The notes beneath the pieces were generated by a model. The model did not search any database and was not told the origin of the DNA. It worked only from the letters and a program-made list of their open reading frames with translations. Shown one piece after another: positions 39,601-52,409 of a stretch of 64,000 nucleotides of DNA; the first letter of the stretch is position 1; each line of letters starts with the position of its first letter. This DNA is from Todiramphus chloris collaris (lineage: Eukaryota > Chordata > Aves > Coraciiformes > Alcedinidae). The DNA lies in NCBI GenBank assembly GCA_025345505.1, contig JANVCC010000018.1, forward strand, positions 56,563,656 to 56,627,655. The letters run 5' to 3'. Made by a program: the position numbers and the translations under genes.

Positions 39601-40245
39601 ATTGCATGTTGGGGAAGTTGCCATCCCAGGTTCGGTCCGGGCTTTGCTGTGGCTGTTAGTCACCCAAGGCAGTGATCTTGAGAAACAAGCAGGGAGCTTT
39701 CTGAGTTGCCAGGAGAAGAATGGAAAGGACAGAGGTAGGACTCCGGCTCCAGGGAGTTTTTATCCTGTTTTGTAGCTGGACATGCAGAAAGGTAATTTTC
39801 CTGCCTGTGAAAAATGAGGAAAACTGTCTTTGTATATTAATAGCATGAAATCAAAATTCAGTCCCTGTCCTTAGGGAAAATGTTTCTACAAATGGAACAA
39901 ACATGTTAGGAGAGACTGAGAAAGATCTGCTCCTCAGTGGCCACTACCCAAAGAGTTAAGGCTCTCAGCTGGGACCAGGCAGCCTGGGATCAAGTTCCTT
40001 TTTCACTTGGAGCATGGCAGGGGCTTCAAGCAGCTCACCAGCTGTGGCTCATCTTCACATGTACAGAGCAGCAGAACTGGATTAAGTGGCAGTTAAGTGG
40101 CTGAAGAACATCAAAGATGCCAAAATGTAGGTTAAGTGTGTAAGTAGGAATGCAGACACCCATGTATCGCTGAAGATCTGAGCGTAAACACTTTATCCTC
40201 ATGACTATTTAATCTCCTCAGCAGAACTGCATTGCAAACTCTGTA
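36662..40245. other. Intergenic DNA, no gene recognised
   Basis: AT-rich sequence with T runs at about 37011-37026 and 38758-38771. No exon-like or transposon-like block was recognised. Confidence 0.55.
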
Positions 40246-40324
40246 GCTACCCTTGGATATATTCGTAAACTATACATGTTTGCTACCCTTGGATATATTC
40301 GTAAAATATACATGTTTGCTATCC
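40246..40324. repeat. 36-bp tandem duplication (2.1 copies)
   Basis: A 36-bp unit starting GCTACCCTTGGATATATTCG at 40246 repeats at 40282 with one base difference (CTATACATG versus ATATACATG), and a third partial start GCTATCCC occurs at 40318. Near-identity indicates a recent duplication. Confidence 0.9.
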
Positions 40325-43300
40325 CAGCAAAAATAAAACATGTCGCCAAGTACTTAATTAACCAAATGAAACTTTACATCCACTATTACCTCCAGTTTGT
40401 ACTTCTATTTTACAGTTCCAGAGAACTACTTGTTTTAAGATTACATAGTAAGCCAAACATTTAATAAAATCATAATCTGTAATCTTTGCCATGGTGCACT
40501 GTAGACAAATGGTGTTATTGGAAGGAACAGCACATTGAGAAATAGTTTCCAGATTATTATAGTACTTTCTTGCTCAGTTTTTCCATACAAATGCTGTATG
40601 TATACAGTCATCATCTTCACTTGAGGATTTTGAGATTTATAGGAAAAACCCCATGATAAGTCTTGGGTAGAGTCCCAATTACATGAATACGCCATAATGT
40701 CCTATGGAGTCTTATCGCAAGAATTCCCCCCAAATTATGCTTATAGATGGGATATTTATCTCATTTGCTCAAACAACATTTGCAAGAGAAAAAGAGCTGT
40801 TATTGTCATTTGTTTTGAAGATCTTTCTAAGCTCAAGAAGACAGAAAAAAGTGATTTTGACCTGAGGAAAAACTGATCAAAATGTAATGCTTTTATGGTT
40901 AAACTTTTTAAGATTTGTGGAATAGGGAAGGCCACAGAGTAATTTGATTCTCTTAGAAATTATTTATACCACATACATTTTTTATTTAATCTTTTTTCCT
41001 CACCTTATTAAAAATTTGTCAGTTCACTAGAAATCTTTTCAAATGTATTTGTTCTCATTATCTAGTAAGTTTATTTGGTTGCTATACTACTGCTGAAGAC
41101 CCTGCTTCCTATACCTCTTTCTCAGATATATAATGAGGTTAATTAAGCTTTAGAAGATGGATGACTTTTTCAGTAATACATTGTCCTAGTTCGTGATGCT
41201 AGTCTCCAAGTTGCTTACCAATTGTCTTTTTCATGGACAATAGTATATTAAACTTTTTTATTGTCATTTCAAAGTATTTCTACACCCTACTGCTTGATAC
41301 TGTCCCCATGCCTGTCAGAGACTTTCAAGTCCTGTGTTACAGAACAACCATGTTAAAAGTTCATCTGACATTTGGCATAACCAGCAGCCAAGAGTGGATG
41401 CGAAAGGGGAGTTTGTTGAAGGGGATCTGCCACCAGCAGAGCCATTTCCTATTCCTCCAGCAAGCAATTCACTGGAGGAGCTTTCCAGCTGCTTGCCCTG
41501 ACCTGTCTTCCAGGAGGTTTCTGACAACTTTGTTGCTTACTCTTTCAAATTGATAAATTTGACACAATAATTTAAGTGCCTTTGTTTTTACAGAGTTACA
41601 TTTCCTACTGAAACTGGGCAAAACTAAGATATCAGGAATTGAGTGTATTGGCCTTGGGAGGTACACAAAAGAGCAGAGATGCCGTAAAAAACAGCTTTTA
41701 AGCTGTTTTTCTCTGATCTTACATGCACATTGCAATATCCATCTCGGGGGGGGACAGAACAGTTTAATCTACCTTTCTGTTCACATGTTAGCTTTGCTGA
41801 TGAGTGGAAAAATAGTGTCTTTGTGGCCCTGCCTGTTGTTCCATAAGCATCTCTTTGACACAGCACTGCTGATGTTTTTAAACAGCAGTTATTCAAACAT
41901 TACAAACACGCATCATGAAAAGAAACAAAATTGTGCTTAGCTGTCCTTTTCATGACGTTCAGTTTTGTGCTTTCACAGAGAGAGATCTCAAGAGGATGAG
42001 TAGAGAGAAGTAGCACCTCTTAGCTTTTTTATCAGAGTTTTTACGGTCTGGTTGAAGAAACATGGGCATCTTAGGAGAAGTAAACACAATAAAGCACATT
42101 TTGCTAGGTAAGCAATCTGCAAAACTAAATTTTTGGGTCTGTCTGTACCCAATTACTGCAGCATAATATTGGATGATGTCATCTAGCTTTAAAAAAAAAT
42201 TAGCTGCTGTAAAAGGTTGTCAGGTTTCTGTAAACAGGATGTACCCAGCATTACCTGCATGTTTCCCGCCAAGAAAAGGGTTTGCTCCCAAGGAGCAGGT
42301 AACAACAGTTGGCAGGAAACTAAGCCAAGAATTTTGAAAGATCTTAAGAAAAAAGGAAGGATGTGGGATTGTACAGAGTTGTCCAGGACACTGTAACTAA
42401 GAAGAATAACAGATTTAAATGTAGCATAGGAAAATTAGGCTGATTTATGGGATTTTTTTTTTATTTTTTTTTTTGCTAATAATGAAGTCTATTAAACTTT
42501 AGAAAGTTTTCCAAGAAAAGTGGTAGAATACCCATCCTCTGGGATATATAAAAAGAGCCTGAACAAAGCTCTCTAAACCATAAAATAAGGAAGACTCTGG
42601 CACTGACCTGCAAGATGGAAAAAGTGAAGAAATAGCTTTCTCTATAACTAATTTCCACAAGTCTGTGAGAACATAAAACTAAACAGTTAAAAAATAAATG
42701 AGGCAGAAATATTGCTCTAAACACAAGAGATTTAGCTGGAAGCACTAATTGGTTGTCAATAAATCAGTTCCCTGTTGAGAAGAGAAAACTTTAAGAAGTA
42801 TTTCTAGACCACGAAATTGTCCACAACTGAAAACAAATAGAAAACTTATTTTTAGCAGTGTATTCATCAACTGTTACTTGGATGCATGTTTTTCTCTTTT
42901 GCCCAGTAAAATGATGCTTTTTGTTTCCTAATGGTAACCAAAGGAAAAGGTGATCTCTGAAAAATTAACATTACTTTATGAATAGAAAAAGGGACTTTTG
43001 GAATACAGATATAAATGTCCTTGTCTTTCTTCATAACAGAAGTGGACAGCCCTCATGAATTTTAGTGGTATTTGGACTGCTCAACAGTCTAAACATCACT
43101 TAAGAGTCTAGACATCGTATGGGACAGCCACTATGTAAAAGAAAGAGATCAGAGCAAGTCTTAAATTTACTGAAAACTGACTCTAGTAAGAGGATTTTTA
43201 TTTTTTTTTTCCCCACAAGAATAGATAAATGAAGCTGGCCTTAGAAAACATCATAAAATAAATACATTGTTAATTTGTTTAGTGGTGGGGGAACTGCTAA

Positions 43301-44077
43301 CAATGGTGAGATACGAATATCAGGAAAAATATGGTTACTGCAAGTGCTTTGGGAATTTAATCCTTTTAATTATTTTTGACAATGAGATTAAAAGCATAAT
43401 AGCATTTTTTGATTGGCACAGAAGGCCTTCAGACACTTGTGTTTTACACTACTACTACAGTTAGATGGTGCCACTTTTTCTTCCTTTCCTGGTCTTTGTC
43501 TTAAATAGAGTACAGCCTCTCCAAAGACTTGTCCCTTAATCTCCTCTGCCAAAGTGAGAAGACCACCAAGATTTTCCTCAAAGACCTGTGAGGTAGTGGT
43601 CCCAGCGTGCTATTATTCATGAAATATTTTCAATTTTTGCGGTATGTATTGAGACCATTTTGGCCACAGTTAGTATATTTTGGTCAAAAAAGAAAGTACT
43701 CCTGCTGAAGTGAGTGAGAAAATTCTCCCCAAGGCTATATGCATCTCATTAACCATGATTTCCATTAAAGAGGAAATGACTAAAAATGTAACTCAAGAAT
43801 TAAAAAAAGAGAGTCACGCCCTTTGTCACATCAGCCAGCCCACTACTAAGACTCCTTTATGAGTTTTCACATCCCTAGTCTAGTGGGGAATGATTTTAAA
43901 GCATTTGAAACTATTAATTTAATAATATTAAAAGGTTTTAAAACCACTTTTATTATGAGGTGAAGGATATTGACTTTTCTCATGATTTCCCAGTTCCAGC
44001 AATATATTATTAATTAAAACATTGTGTGCCACTGGCTTTTCTTTCCTTTTCCACTTCCCTCTGCTCTTTATTTTTCA
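40325..44077. other. Intergenic DNA, no gene recognised
   Basis: AT-rich sequence holding a perfect hairpin at 41687-41710 and a T-rich run around 42452-42474. No gene, RNA or transposon body was recognised. Confidence 0.55.
41687..41710. repeat. Perfect 11-bp-arm hairpin
   Basis: AAAAACAGCTT (41687-41697) and AAGCTGTTTTT (41700-41710) are exact reverse complements with a 2-base spacer. It looks like a bacterial intrinsic terminator but the genomic setting is vertebrate, so this is probably fortuitous. Confidence 0.5.
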
Positions 44078-44556
44078 GTTGGTGTAGTGGGTCTGGCTGG
44101 GCTGCTTTTCCCCATCCAGCCCTCACGCTGTAGCACTGGGAGCTGGAGGGTGTTGATAACACACCCGTGTTGTGACTGCCGGTGCTCGCACGGCACCAGA
44201 GGATGGGGGGCAGGAGGGGGGAGAAGATACAACCAGCCTGAGCTGACCAGTGGGCTATTCCATACCATATGACGTCAGCTCAACTATAAAGGGAGAGGGC
44301 AGGAGGAGGATGGAGGAGCATTCTGCTTTGTCCTCCAAGCGGCTGCTGCGTGTTCCTGGAGCCCTGCTTCCTGGACTCGGCCCGACATCGCCTGTGGACG
44401 GGAAGTAGAGAATAACATCTTATCTATCATAACCCACACCCCTGTGCTTTGCGTCTTATTCTCTCCCTGCGTGCTGTGCTGAAGGGGGTCGGGGGGAGTG
44501 ATAGAAGGGCTTGGTGGGCACCTGGTGCCGTGCCGGGGTCAACCCACCACAGTTGG
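44078..44556. mobile_element. Solo LTR of an ERVL-type endogenous retrovirus, with 5-bp TSD
   Basis: The LTR runs from TGTAGTGGGT at 44083 to ACCCACCACA at 44551 (469 bp); the ends are inverted repeats matching at 9 of 10 bases and keep the TG...CA boundary. GTTGG is present immediately outside both ends (44078-44082 and 44552-44556), a perfect 5-bp target-site duplication, the size known for class III/ERVL insertions. The terminal GTGGGCACCTGGTG and CAACCCACCACA segments resemble avian ERVL LTRs as I remember them. It is notably more GC-rich than its surroundings. No gag, pol or env sequence lies beside it, so it is a solo LTR left by recombination. A TATA box fixes its sense as +. No canonical AATAAA was seen in it. 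Confidence 0.88.
44270..44290 (+). promoter_or_regulatory. LTR core promoter: CRE plus TATA box
   Basis: A perfect palindromic cAMP response element TGACGTCA (44270-44277) lies 7 bp upstream of TATAAA (44285-44290). Together they form a compact candidate U3 promoter that would start transcripts near 44313-44320 on the + strand. CREB/ATF binding is inferred from the motif; activity in the genome is unknown. The CpG inside the CRE makes it methylation-sensitive. Confidence 0.6.
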
Positions 44557-44666
44557 CCATGGGTTTTATATGTTTCAATATTGAAAAAAAAGAGTTTATT
44601 TTCATACTTGTCATGATAAACAACCAGCTCTATCCTAAAGGGAAATACATCTGTTTAAAAATAAAT

Positions 44667-44812
44667 GGAATAGAATAGCATAGCATAGCAGAGCATAGCA
44701 TAGCATAGCATAGCATAACATAGAAGAATAGAATAGACTAGACTAGACTAGACTAGACTAGAATAGAATAGAATAGAATAGAATAAGAATAGAAGTAGAA
44801 TAAAGTACAATA
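44667..44812. repeat. Pentanucleotide array (AATAG / CATAG / GACTA variants)
   Basis: Successive 5-base unit types follow one another: GAATA, then CATAG with a GCATA core, then GACTA, then GAATA again. Each homogenised block is a few to several units long. It abuts a CR1-like remnant whose reverse-orientation tail would read TAGAAT, so the array probably grew from the CR1 terminal repeats. Confidence 0.85.
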
Positions 44813-44885
44813 GTTCCAGCTGGAAGTAACATACAGCAATCATCTAGTCCTACTGCCAACTGCCTAATCCAAACATTTAGGTCTA
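44813..44885 (-). mobile_element. CR1-related LINE 3' remnant
   Basis: GTTCCAGCTGGAAGTAACAT, then CAATCATCTAGTCC, then ACTGCC resembles the reverse complement of CR1-family 3' ends (GTTGGAAGGGACCT...ATCATCTAGTCCAACTGCC, from memory). Similarity fades after about 44885. It is degraded, and its 3' tail corresponds to the adjacent pentamer array. Confidence 0.6.
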
Positions 44886-47800
44886 TCTCTATGGCTAGGC
44901 ACTGATCTGAACTGGATGTAGTATAAAGCAGGTCTCTCTAAACTCTCTGTTCTCAGACTCCCAAATGACTCTGAAAGAGTCTTTCACCTATGTCCACTGT
45001 GGGTAGCACCAAAATGGTTACTAAAAAAAAAGAGATTTTAATTGGATTGATGACAAAAGAGGTAAGGATTAGGAAAATCTTTAAACACTAAGAATTATGA
45101 GCTGTTAGGTTGCCTTAGGAAGTTGTGAAGCTTTCACAGAGTTAGCAGCTTATAAGGACAACAGGTTTGTCTATCTGTCAGGAAGGCACAATTAATATCT
45201 TATTTTGTCTTATATTGTCTTAGGACAAGGAACAAGCTAGGTGATTTCTCAAGGTCCTTTCCTATTTTTGAAACAACCTCTGGGCCTAACTTCTTTCATT
45301 GACTAGAGGACAACTTGCTGACTGGGCTAGCTACCCAATACTGGGTGATGTGAATGCTCTCTGTGCAGGTCTAACACTTAGTAAATTCTGTTACTACACT
45401 GTGTCATTAAATTTCAAGGGTATTTGCTGAATGAAAACCATGCTTCTCATTCATTCCCAGAGCCTGATTCACACAGTATATAGCAGCCATCTATTTCTTC
45501 CAATTACGCCAGTTACTTCCAGTTACTTCAAGTAGAAGAAGTTTTTGCCAAGCAACCAAAGATGCCGCCTCTACTGTAAAGCCTATGTGGGCTTTTATGA
45601 GGATATTTATCTAGGTTGTTTGTTTTTATTTATATTCCCACGCTCTAAGAGAAACGAAAAAAGACCCAACACTAACCCAAAACCAAACCCCCAAAACCAG
45701 TGTATTAAGATTGTAAAGGCAAGATATTATAAAAAATGGTGTATCAGGATATTTCTGTGGAACTCTAATCCATTATTCTTCTGTATGGCTTGTGATAACC
45801 TTAATTTACCTCAGTCTGTAGCTCTGTTTCCAAAAGTTCACTGTCAGTTCAGTACATTGAGTGGAGCTGCTCTGGAAATTAATCAGGATTAAGTAGTGAT
45901 TGTCTACAAGTCCAAATCTTTGCAGAAGTTGGAAAGAGCTGCCAAACTGCAAAGCAGATTTTGCATTATTAAGGTGTTTTTCTGCTGCAATAAAGAACTG
46001 GATTCTATTTTTTTCATCTGCTACAAAGGGCTGTGATTGTGGAAATTTCATTTATCCCCAGTCCTTTGCATGTAGTTACTGCATATGTATGACTCATTTT
46101 CTCCTTGTCTGACTGGAGAGCATAAGCTCTGATTTGCAGAGAAGTTGAGTCCTCATCTGTGTCACTGGAATCTCTGATCCTGTGCTTTCAACATCTGAAG
46201 ATTTACGCCATGCTTACTATATTAAAAATTTGACCATGTATGTTTTAATTTTGACACCAAAACCTGATGGCTACTTTTCTTTTACATTTGTGTCTCTGAC
46301 TCAGTTGCATGAAAGTAAACTCTTTTCTAGTAATTTAGGAAGCAGATACCACAGTGATAAGAAACACAGATAACTTTGTGAAAAAGAAGGGTAGCCTTTT
46401 AAATTCAGCATCTAACATTAAGTTGCCTATTACAGAGAAAAAGATAATGCTACCTTGTTTTGCTGTCAAAACCACTATCTCCTAGAGAAGACTTTACACA
46501 GAAATTCATCCACCTTTCTGTGAAAGAGCTTATGTTTCTCCTTTAACTTCCTGGTGAACCTTGAGTTGTGCAGTGAGAAATAAAGAGATAAAAGTACAGA
46601 AGAAGCTAAGTTTGCTGTCATTTCAAGTTACCCACCCTTTTGTGCTCCACCTGCAAGACGGGGAAATTGGTTTGGGTGTTTGTTATGTTTAATATGAAAG
46701 CTAAGGTTTACGCTTAAGGAAATTAAGTAGGTATTGAGTTGCAGGTCACATGCAAATTATCCTGACCTGATATCTGTCTAGGATTTCCTTTTTTCTTACC
46801 CATGTAGGATTTTTTGCACAATATTCCTTTGATGTAAATGTACAGTGAGCACAAGAATTATTTTGCCTCTGACTACTTCAATGAGTTTCAATGTGGTCTT
46901 TTAAAATTCTTGTGATAGGATAGTGATTTAGTGCTGCTGAACATTAGACTTTGAAATGAAATTTTTGGTCTAGGAAATTAAAAAAAGTTGTCTCCAGCAG
47001 TATGCTGGAGCACATGGGTGGATGCTGAGCAGTTTGCCTGAGGAAGGACATTTCAGTGAAAGAAGTAGAGCTATAGGTTTCTGACGAGCAGTTTTGTGCT
47101 ACATCTCCTGGACAAGTTGGTTGTTTTGATGCTTGTTACTGAGGACACAGAGGATAAGATCAGTAATTTGAAGTATTTCTCCTCCCAAGGAAAACATTTT
47201 TGACAACTATGTCCTAATTTTATTTAGTTTTTAGTCCTACAGCCTGAATTGCCTATTTGAACTGACTAGAAATAGAAGTGTTGGGGGTTTTTTTTGTGTG
47301 TGAAAATGTATTATTTTAGCAAGGTTTTCAGGGACATATTTGTTGGGTAAAAGACTTTTACTGTGTCACTTTATAAACACACACACACATGTACACGTAT
47401 TTGTAAAAGCTTGATTTAAGTCCCTGTTTTCTTCTGCTACGTTCTTGCTGAACAGGACTTTCTGTAACTGTGACAGCAGCTGTGTAAGAGATGGTGGTTA
47501 TTACCAGCAGAGTTGCTATCTTTTAGTCTTCAGAAACAGTCTTTTTTGTGAATCTTGGCTCTATTAGCACCAAGAAAGCTGTATCTTGTCAGATTTCTTG
47601 GCTGATTCTCTTCTTCTTGATGTGACCTCTCATTTTGAAATGCGTCAGTGACATTGAGTTCTAGTGCAAAGTGTACTATAAAGTTGTAGGATCACCACAA
47701 CATGACACCACAGCAGGGCTCTTTTTAGATGTGAAGATTTTCTTAACTGGTGAGTTAACAAGATGATAGACCAAAAATACACTGGGACAGATTCAGTTCC

Positions 47801-50800
47801 ATATGCTGGCTTCTGTGCCTCAGAAATTCAATTGTATCCAGCCAAATGAAAATTTCCCAGCAGAAGGGAGTTTTTAATAGGCATTAGATTGGCATGGCTC
47901 TGAATCTTACCAGTTCCAGCCTATACAATAATAATGCCAGAGGCTGGAGGGGATGAGACTGGAGTGCTACTGTGCTCCAGATAATTCCAGCTGGCAGTTT
48001 GCCATCTTAAGACCATAGTCATCTGGTTTAGGTAAGACCTGCCTGAGGGTTGTTGTAATGCACCCTGCCTCCGTGGCCAGTGTTGGCTGGTAGAAAATCT
48101 GAGCTGTAACCAGATTTTCCTGATTACTCACTTTCTCTCCTGCACTGATCAGCTCGTGACCACAGCATCATTTGTCTCTGTGGGCTCAAGAGTTTCTTTC
48201 CAGACAATTGTAGCAATGTGTGATATAGTGGGTGAAAAAATAGAGATCAGAAGCAGAGCTGGGTAGGAAAAAGGTGTTTTCATCTTGCAAAAACTATAGA
48301 TAAAAATGCCCTTTTCTACCCCAAGGAAAACCCAGAAGCTTTTTGAAATGGTTTATGGACAGTAAGAGAACAGAGAGTGTAGCCTAGACCAGGAATTAGG
48401 GTGCTCACGTGTGATGTAGAAACTCATTTCTGCGTGTTTCTGACCACAAACATGAATTAGACCTTTCATGCACCCTGTCAAATGCTTTGGCTATTCTGAA
48501 GATAGGTGTACTCCTCTTTCTTTATCCATACTCAGAATACTGTTTAACAGGTGAGAATCTTTCATTCTCTCTAAAACCAGAATTTGAATTGTGATGTTTC
48601 CGTTGAAAACTAAAACAACATGTTTCAATGTGTACACATAAAAAATGTCTTAAAAAAAAAAGTCCTGACTAGCTCTAATTTGAAGATCTGGATTCTTTTC
48701 TAAATTCTAATTTATCCCATGGGTCCTGCCAAGTTGATTTACTTCACCTGTGCAAAAAAGTGTACAGCTGCTGACTTTTCCCTAAATGAAAGCTAGTAAT
48801 TTTTTATGATTGTGCACCAAATGCTGAAGCAATCAGGTTTATCCTTTGACTTAAGAAAACACACAACCTACTGCCATATACAGCACTGGAAAAAGGTGAG
48901 GAACAAACTTCAGAAGCTTCCAATTGTAGCTTACATACCGAGAAGAGATTACTAATCTCAATTTTTTCCTTTATTTCACTGATTCACTAATTTATTTCAC
49001 TGATTCCCTCCATCAGCTCCTTCCTGCCTTCTCTATCACTTTTGAGTACCTTGGTGGAGACAGCTGGGCTTAGTTTGTTTCTTCTTCAGGCATCAAGATG
49101 TCTTTTGGTTCATGGTTCTGTGCAGCTAACTTTTTTGTCTGCTTTAAAATCCCATGTCTCTTTTGTTTCTATCTATAGCACATATTTTAGAGCATACACA
49201 AGACTTAGAAATTTTTTCACCACAGAATTTATGCAGTCCCACAGCATATTAAACATCACAACCTACCTCATATGGCCAGTAAGTCAGTCAGTGACTGAAC
49301 TGAGATGGAGAGTTTGTGTGTCCATCAGAAAAGGAACCAGGCATGTCCTGAAGAAGAGATGTGATAAGAAGGGAACAGCTTTTCTCTGCTGTAGTTCTCA
49401 AAGGAAGGAATTAACTATTATTCTTCTTCCCCACAGTACACTGGAGGCCTTCCTGTGCTGTTCAACTCAAGACTGAAAGATTATTATGACATATTTGTGC
49501 ATCACTTGCTTTTGTTTTTGTAACACATTCACCACCTAGCCTAAGGCTCTATACTTCTGAATCCTCAGTGGACATCACAACAGCAGACTTATTTGTCCAT
49601 CAGATACTAGCAGATTTTATTGGGAATCCCTTTTAGCAGATCATGATTCAGGCTCAAGTTTAATGTTTCTTTTTCAGATATTTAAAACCTCAATAAATAG
49701 TGAAAGAAATAGTGTAAGGAGTCATATATTATAAAATCACAAACCAACAATAAATGGGAAATAGATAATTTAAACTACAATTTTGTCCTGAAGAGAGCTG
49801 TGTAGAAAAATTCACACAGAGTGAAAAAACGGAACAAGTTCTGGTTTTCTGGCAGCTGAGAAACATCTGTATGGTTCTTTGTTTCATGAGAAGTAAATTG
49901 TGCTGTGCATGAAGTGAGCCTAGAAGAATTCATTTGATTATTCTGAAAACATTTGTGATATTAAAACTATAAGGCCGTATCAAGTAATTTTAGCTATATA
50001 CCTAGGTGAAGTCTTAGGTGAAGTATGTCTGTCAAAATCCAAACTTATTTCTTGCAAAACAAAAATTGACATGAATTTGTCTGCATTTCCAAAGCTACCT
50101 CAATCCTTACATTTAGTCTACTTAACTCCTAGCTCATATCTGTGCCAGTTTGGTGAAAAGTTAGAAAACCAGCATTTATATTAATAAATCAGGCTGTGTT
50201 GGAACTGTTCCTGGACATGGTAACTCAGTCATCTAACTGTTAAATTATTAGAAGGTTCCTAGTATGGTTTTGACCTGGACTAGCTATCACTATCCCAAAC
50301 AATTACTGAGTACAGTAAAGATTTCCAGAGGCCAAAGGTCATGCAGAGATCACAGGCACTTTGGCTGCTGCCAGCATGTTTTGGATGATGAGAATTTAGG
50401 AGTATGGATGTAGGCTGCTCCATGCCAGTTGGACTCAGTGACAGAAAACAGTCCCACACTCATTTGATTTAGTAGTATGTATGTAGCCAATGTATTTTCT
50501 ATCTGTCTCCCAGAGAGGCTTAGTTTAGTAGGTGTTGTTGAGAAAACTAAACACTTCCCAAAGTCAGGATCTTTGGAAAATGAAGTTATTGTTGACACTT
50601 TATGTCCACAATGTTCCATTTTCCCCTCTCCTGCAAAAATAGTTCCCACTAGATTATCCTGATGTAAATTATTCAGTTGCCTCCTGACTGAGCTCCTGAG
50701 AGAATACCAGTTTGCATTCACAAAATGTTACAGCTTAGAACAACCCTCAAAACAGACTTTAGGGGAAGAAATTGGGATGCTGAAGCTGACACAGTCTTCA

Positions 50801-52387
50801 TCAACTTTTTTTTTTGGAGTAGCATCTCGGTGCAGAGGATTTGTTCAGTCTAAGAGAGATCATAAAGGCACAAAGGCAGAAGTCTGACATGTAGCCTAGT
50901 AGTGAAGACAAAAAAAAAAATCAGGTTGTGGTGAGAAGACTGGGGTTTCAGGCCTTGTTTCCAACACCATTCCTCTGTTTTTGCCATCATTGGGATGTAG
51001 GGCAGATGCTCAGATCTCACTCTTCTAATGTCAACCTTGAACATCTAAGGGTTTCTTTTACCTTCAGTAACATAACTCTGGCTATGAGTTAGATGTGAAA
51101 CTGTGTCCATCTCTGTTTTGATGGAAAAAAGGCTTCTTCACAGAAATAAGTTGTAAGAAGAGAGTGGTGTGAGGTCAGATGTCCAAAACCTCCTAGCCAT
51201 AGCAGGCACTACAGTGTTTTCAGGGTGGAGCTGTTCTACTTTGTGTTATTTCCAATGAGGATGCTGTCTTCTGTAGATCCAATGTCACTTGTGTATGGTT
51301 TACATCAGCAACAGTTTTATAATAAATATAGCCAGGAGTTCAAAACTTGACCCCTGCTTTTACAACTCAGATTAATCAGAGTTGCTTTTGTTTTCTTTGT
51401 CTGCATTGATCTACATCAGGTAGGTGCTGAATGTCTATATTCAAAGTTATAATTAAATACCACTGTTTAATGAAGAAAGGGTGAATATCACAGACATACT
51501 TTTCAAAAACTTGAAAAAAGATTTTAAAAATATTTTTTATCATTTAAAAGAGGATTTTAAGATTTTTCATATTTTTTTTTATTTTGAACCCTAAATTAGG
51601 ACTTCACATGAATTACCTTGACTATGTTTTTGCACACAATTAGGAATTTGCTGTTTGCATGTGTCTTTATTGAAAAAATTCGTCCTGAGACTGCACATCA
51701 TGTTTCTTTTTGGAATGATCCAAAGCACCTGATATATTGAAAATTCAGTCTGTAGATACCTACAGCAGTTCAAGTGAATAGGTTAACATAGCCAAAACAT
51801 TCACCCTGGAATACTTTACGTGTAATTTTAATGCTATCTTGCTTAATGGGATGTTGCTTTGCCCCATGCAGCTAAAGCCTGGAAAGAACACTCTTGCATT
51901 ACATGTTATACTTTCCAGTAGACTTTCAACTTATCCAGCTTGGCTGCAAACAAAACCCACAACCTAATTAGTACACAAAAATGAGACTAATTTGAAACTG
52001 TGCTTCTTTAAATAAAATTTGCCATACCAGCTGTACATCATGTCATACTCTTCACAACATGATAGCCTAATGTGTACTATCCATGTCTTTTGAGTTTGAC
52101 CCAGATGAAGCTGGTTGCTTAGCTGCAGCTGCAGAGCCCCAGGGATGGCCCCAGGGATGGGCCAAACCAGACAATAAACATGCATCTCTGGCTTCTTGAT
52201 CGCTTGAATGACTTTGTATCACTGGACTTTTGGTTTGAGAAGGAAAACAAATCCTGGAATAGTGTCTCCTGGATTTCTTCACCCAGCTCTGGTTGCAAAT
52301 AGTAATAAATTCACGTATTTACTGTATCACTGAGGCCCACATTAATAAGTGTTTACTCCGTGCTTCCAAGAAAAAAAAAGTTGTACA
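44886..52387. other. Intergenic DNA, no gene recognised
   Basis: AT-rich sequence with a short (AC)n run at 47376-47389 and a 21-bp tandem duplication near 48970. A 144-codon open frame at 49042-49476 starts with TTG rather than ATG and matches no family known to me. No RNA gene was seen. Confidence 0.55.
48970..49011. repeat. 21-bp tandem duplication (2 copies)
   Basis: TTTATTTCACTGATTC recurs at 48970 and 48991 with a period of 21 bases. A simple local duplication. Confidence 0.75.
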
Positions 52388-52409
52388 AGTGGTTGCTATG
52401 ACAACCACT
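52388..52409. promoter_or_regulatory. RFX X-box-like palindrome
   Basis: The arms AGTGGTTG (52388-52395) and CAACCACT (52402-52409) are exact reverse complements around CTATGA. The core GTTGCTATGACAAC closely fits the RFX-family X-box (GTTGCCATGGCAAC type, RFX1-4/6). It stands in otherwise gene-free DNA, so it would be a distal element if used. Confidence 0.5.

Noticed and set aside
41687..41710. Hairpin followed by T run, like a rho-independent terminator
   Set aside because: The DNA is vertebrate; such terminators do not act there, and no transcription unit ends at it.
44024..44272. 82-codon frame over the LTR
   Set aside because: It crosses the LTR boundary and target-site duplication, so it is not a gene of either the host or the retrovirus.
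49042..49476. 144-codon + strand frame
   Set aside because: Starts at TTG, has no recognisable domain or splice context, and is plausible by chance.
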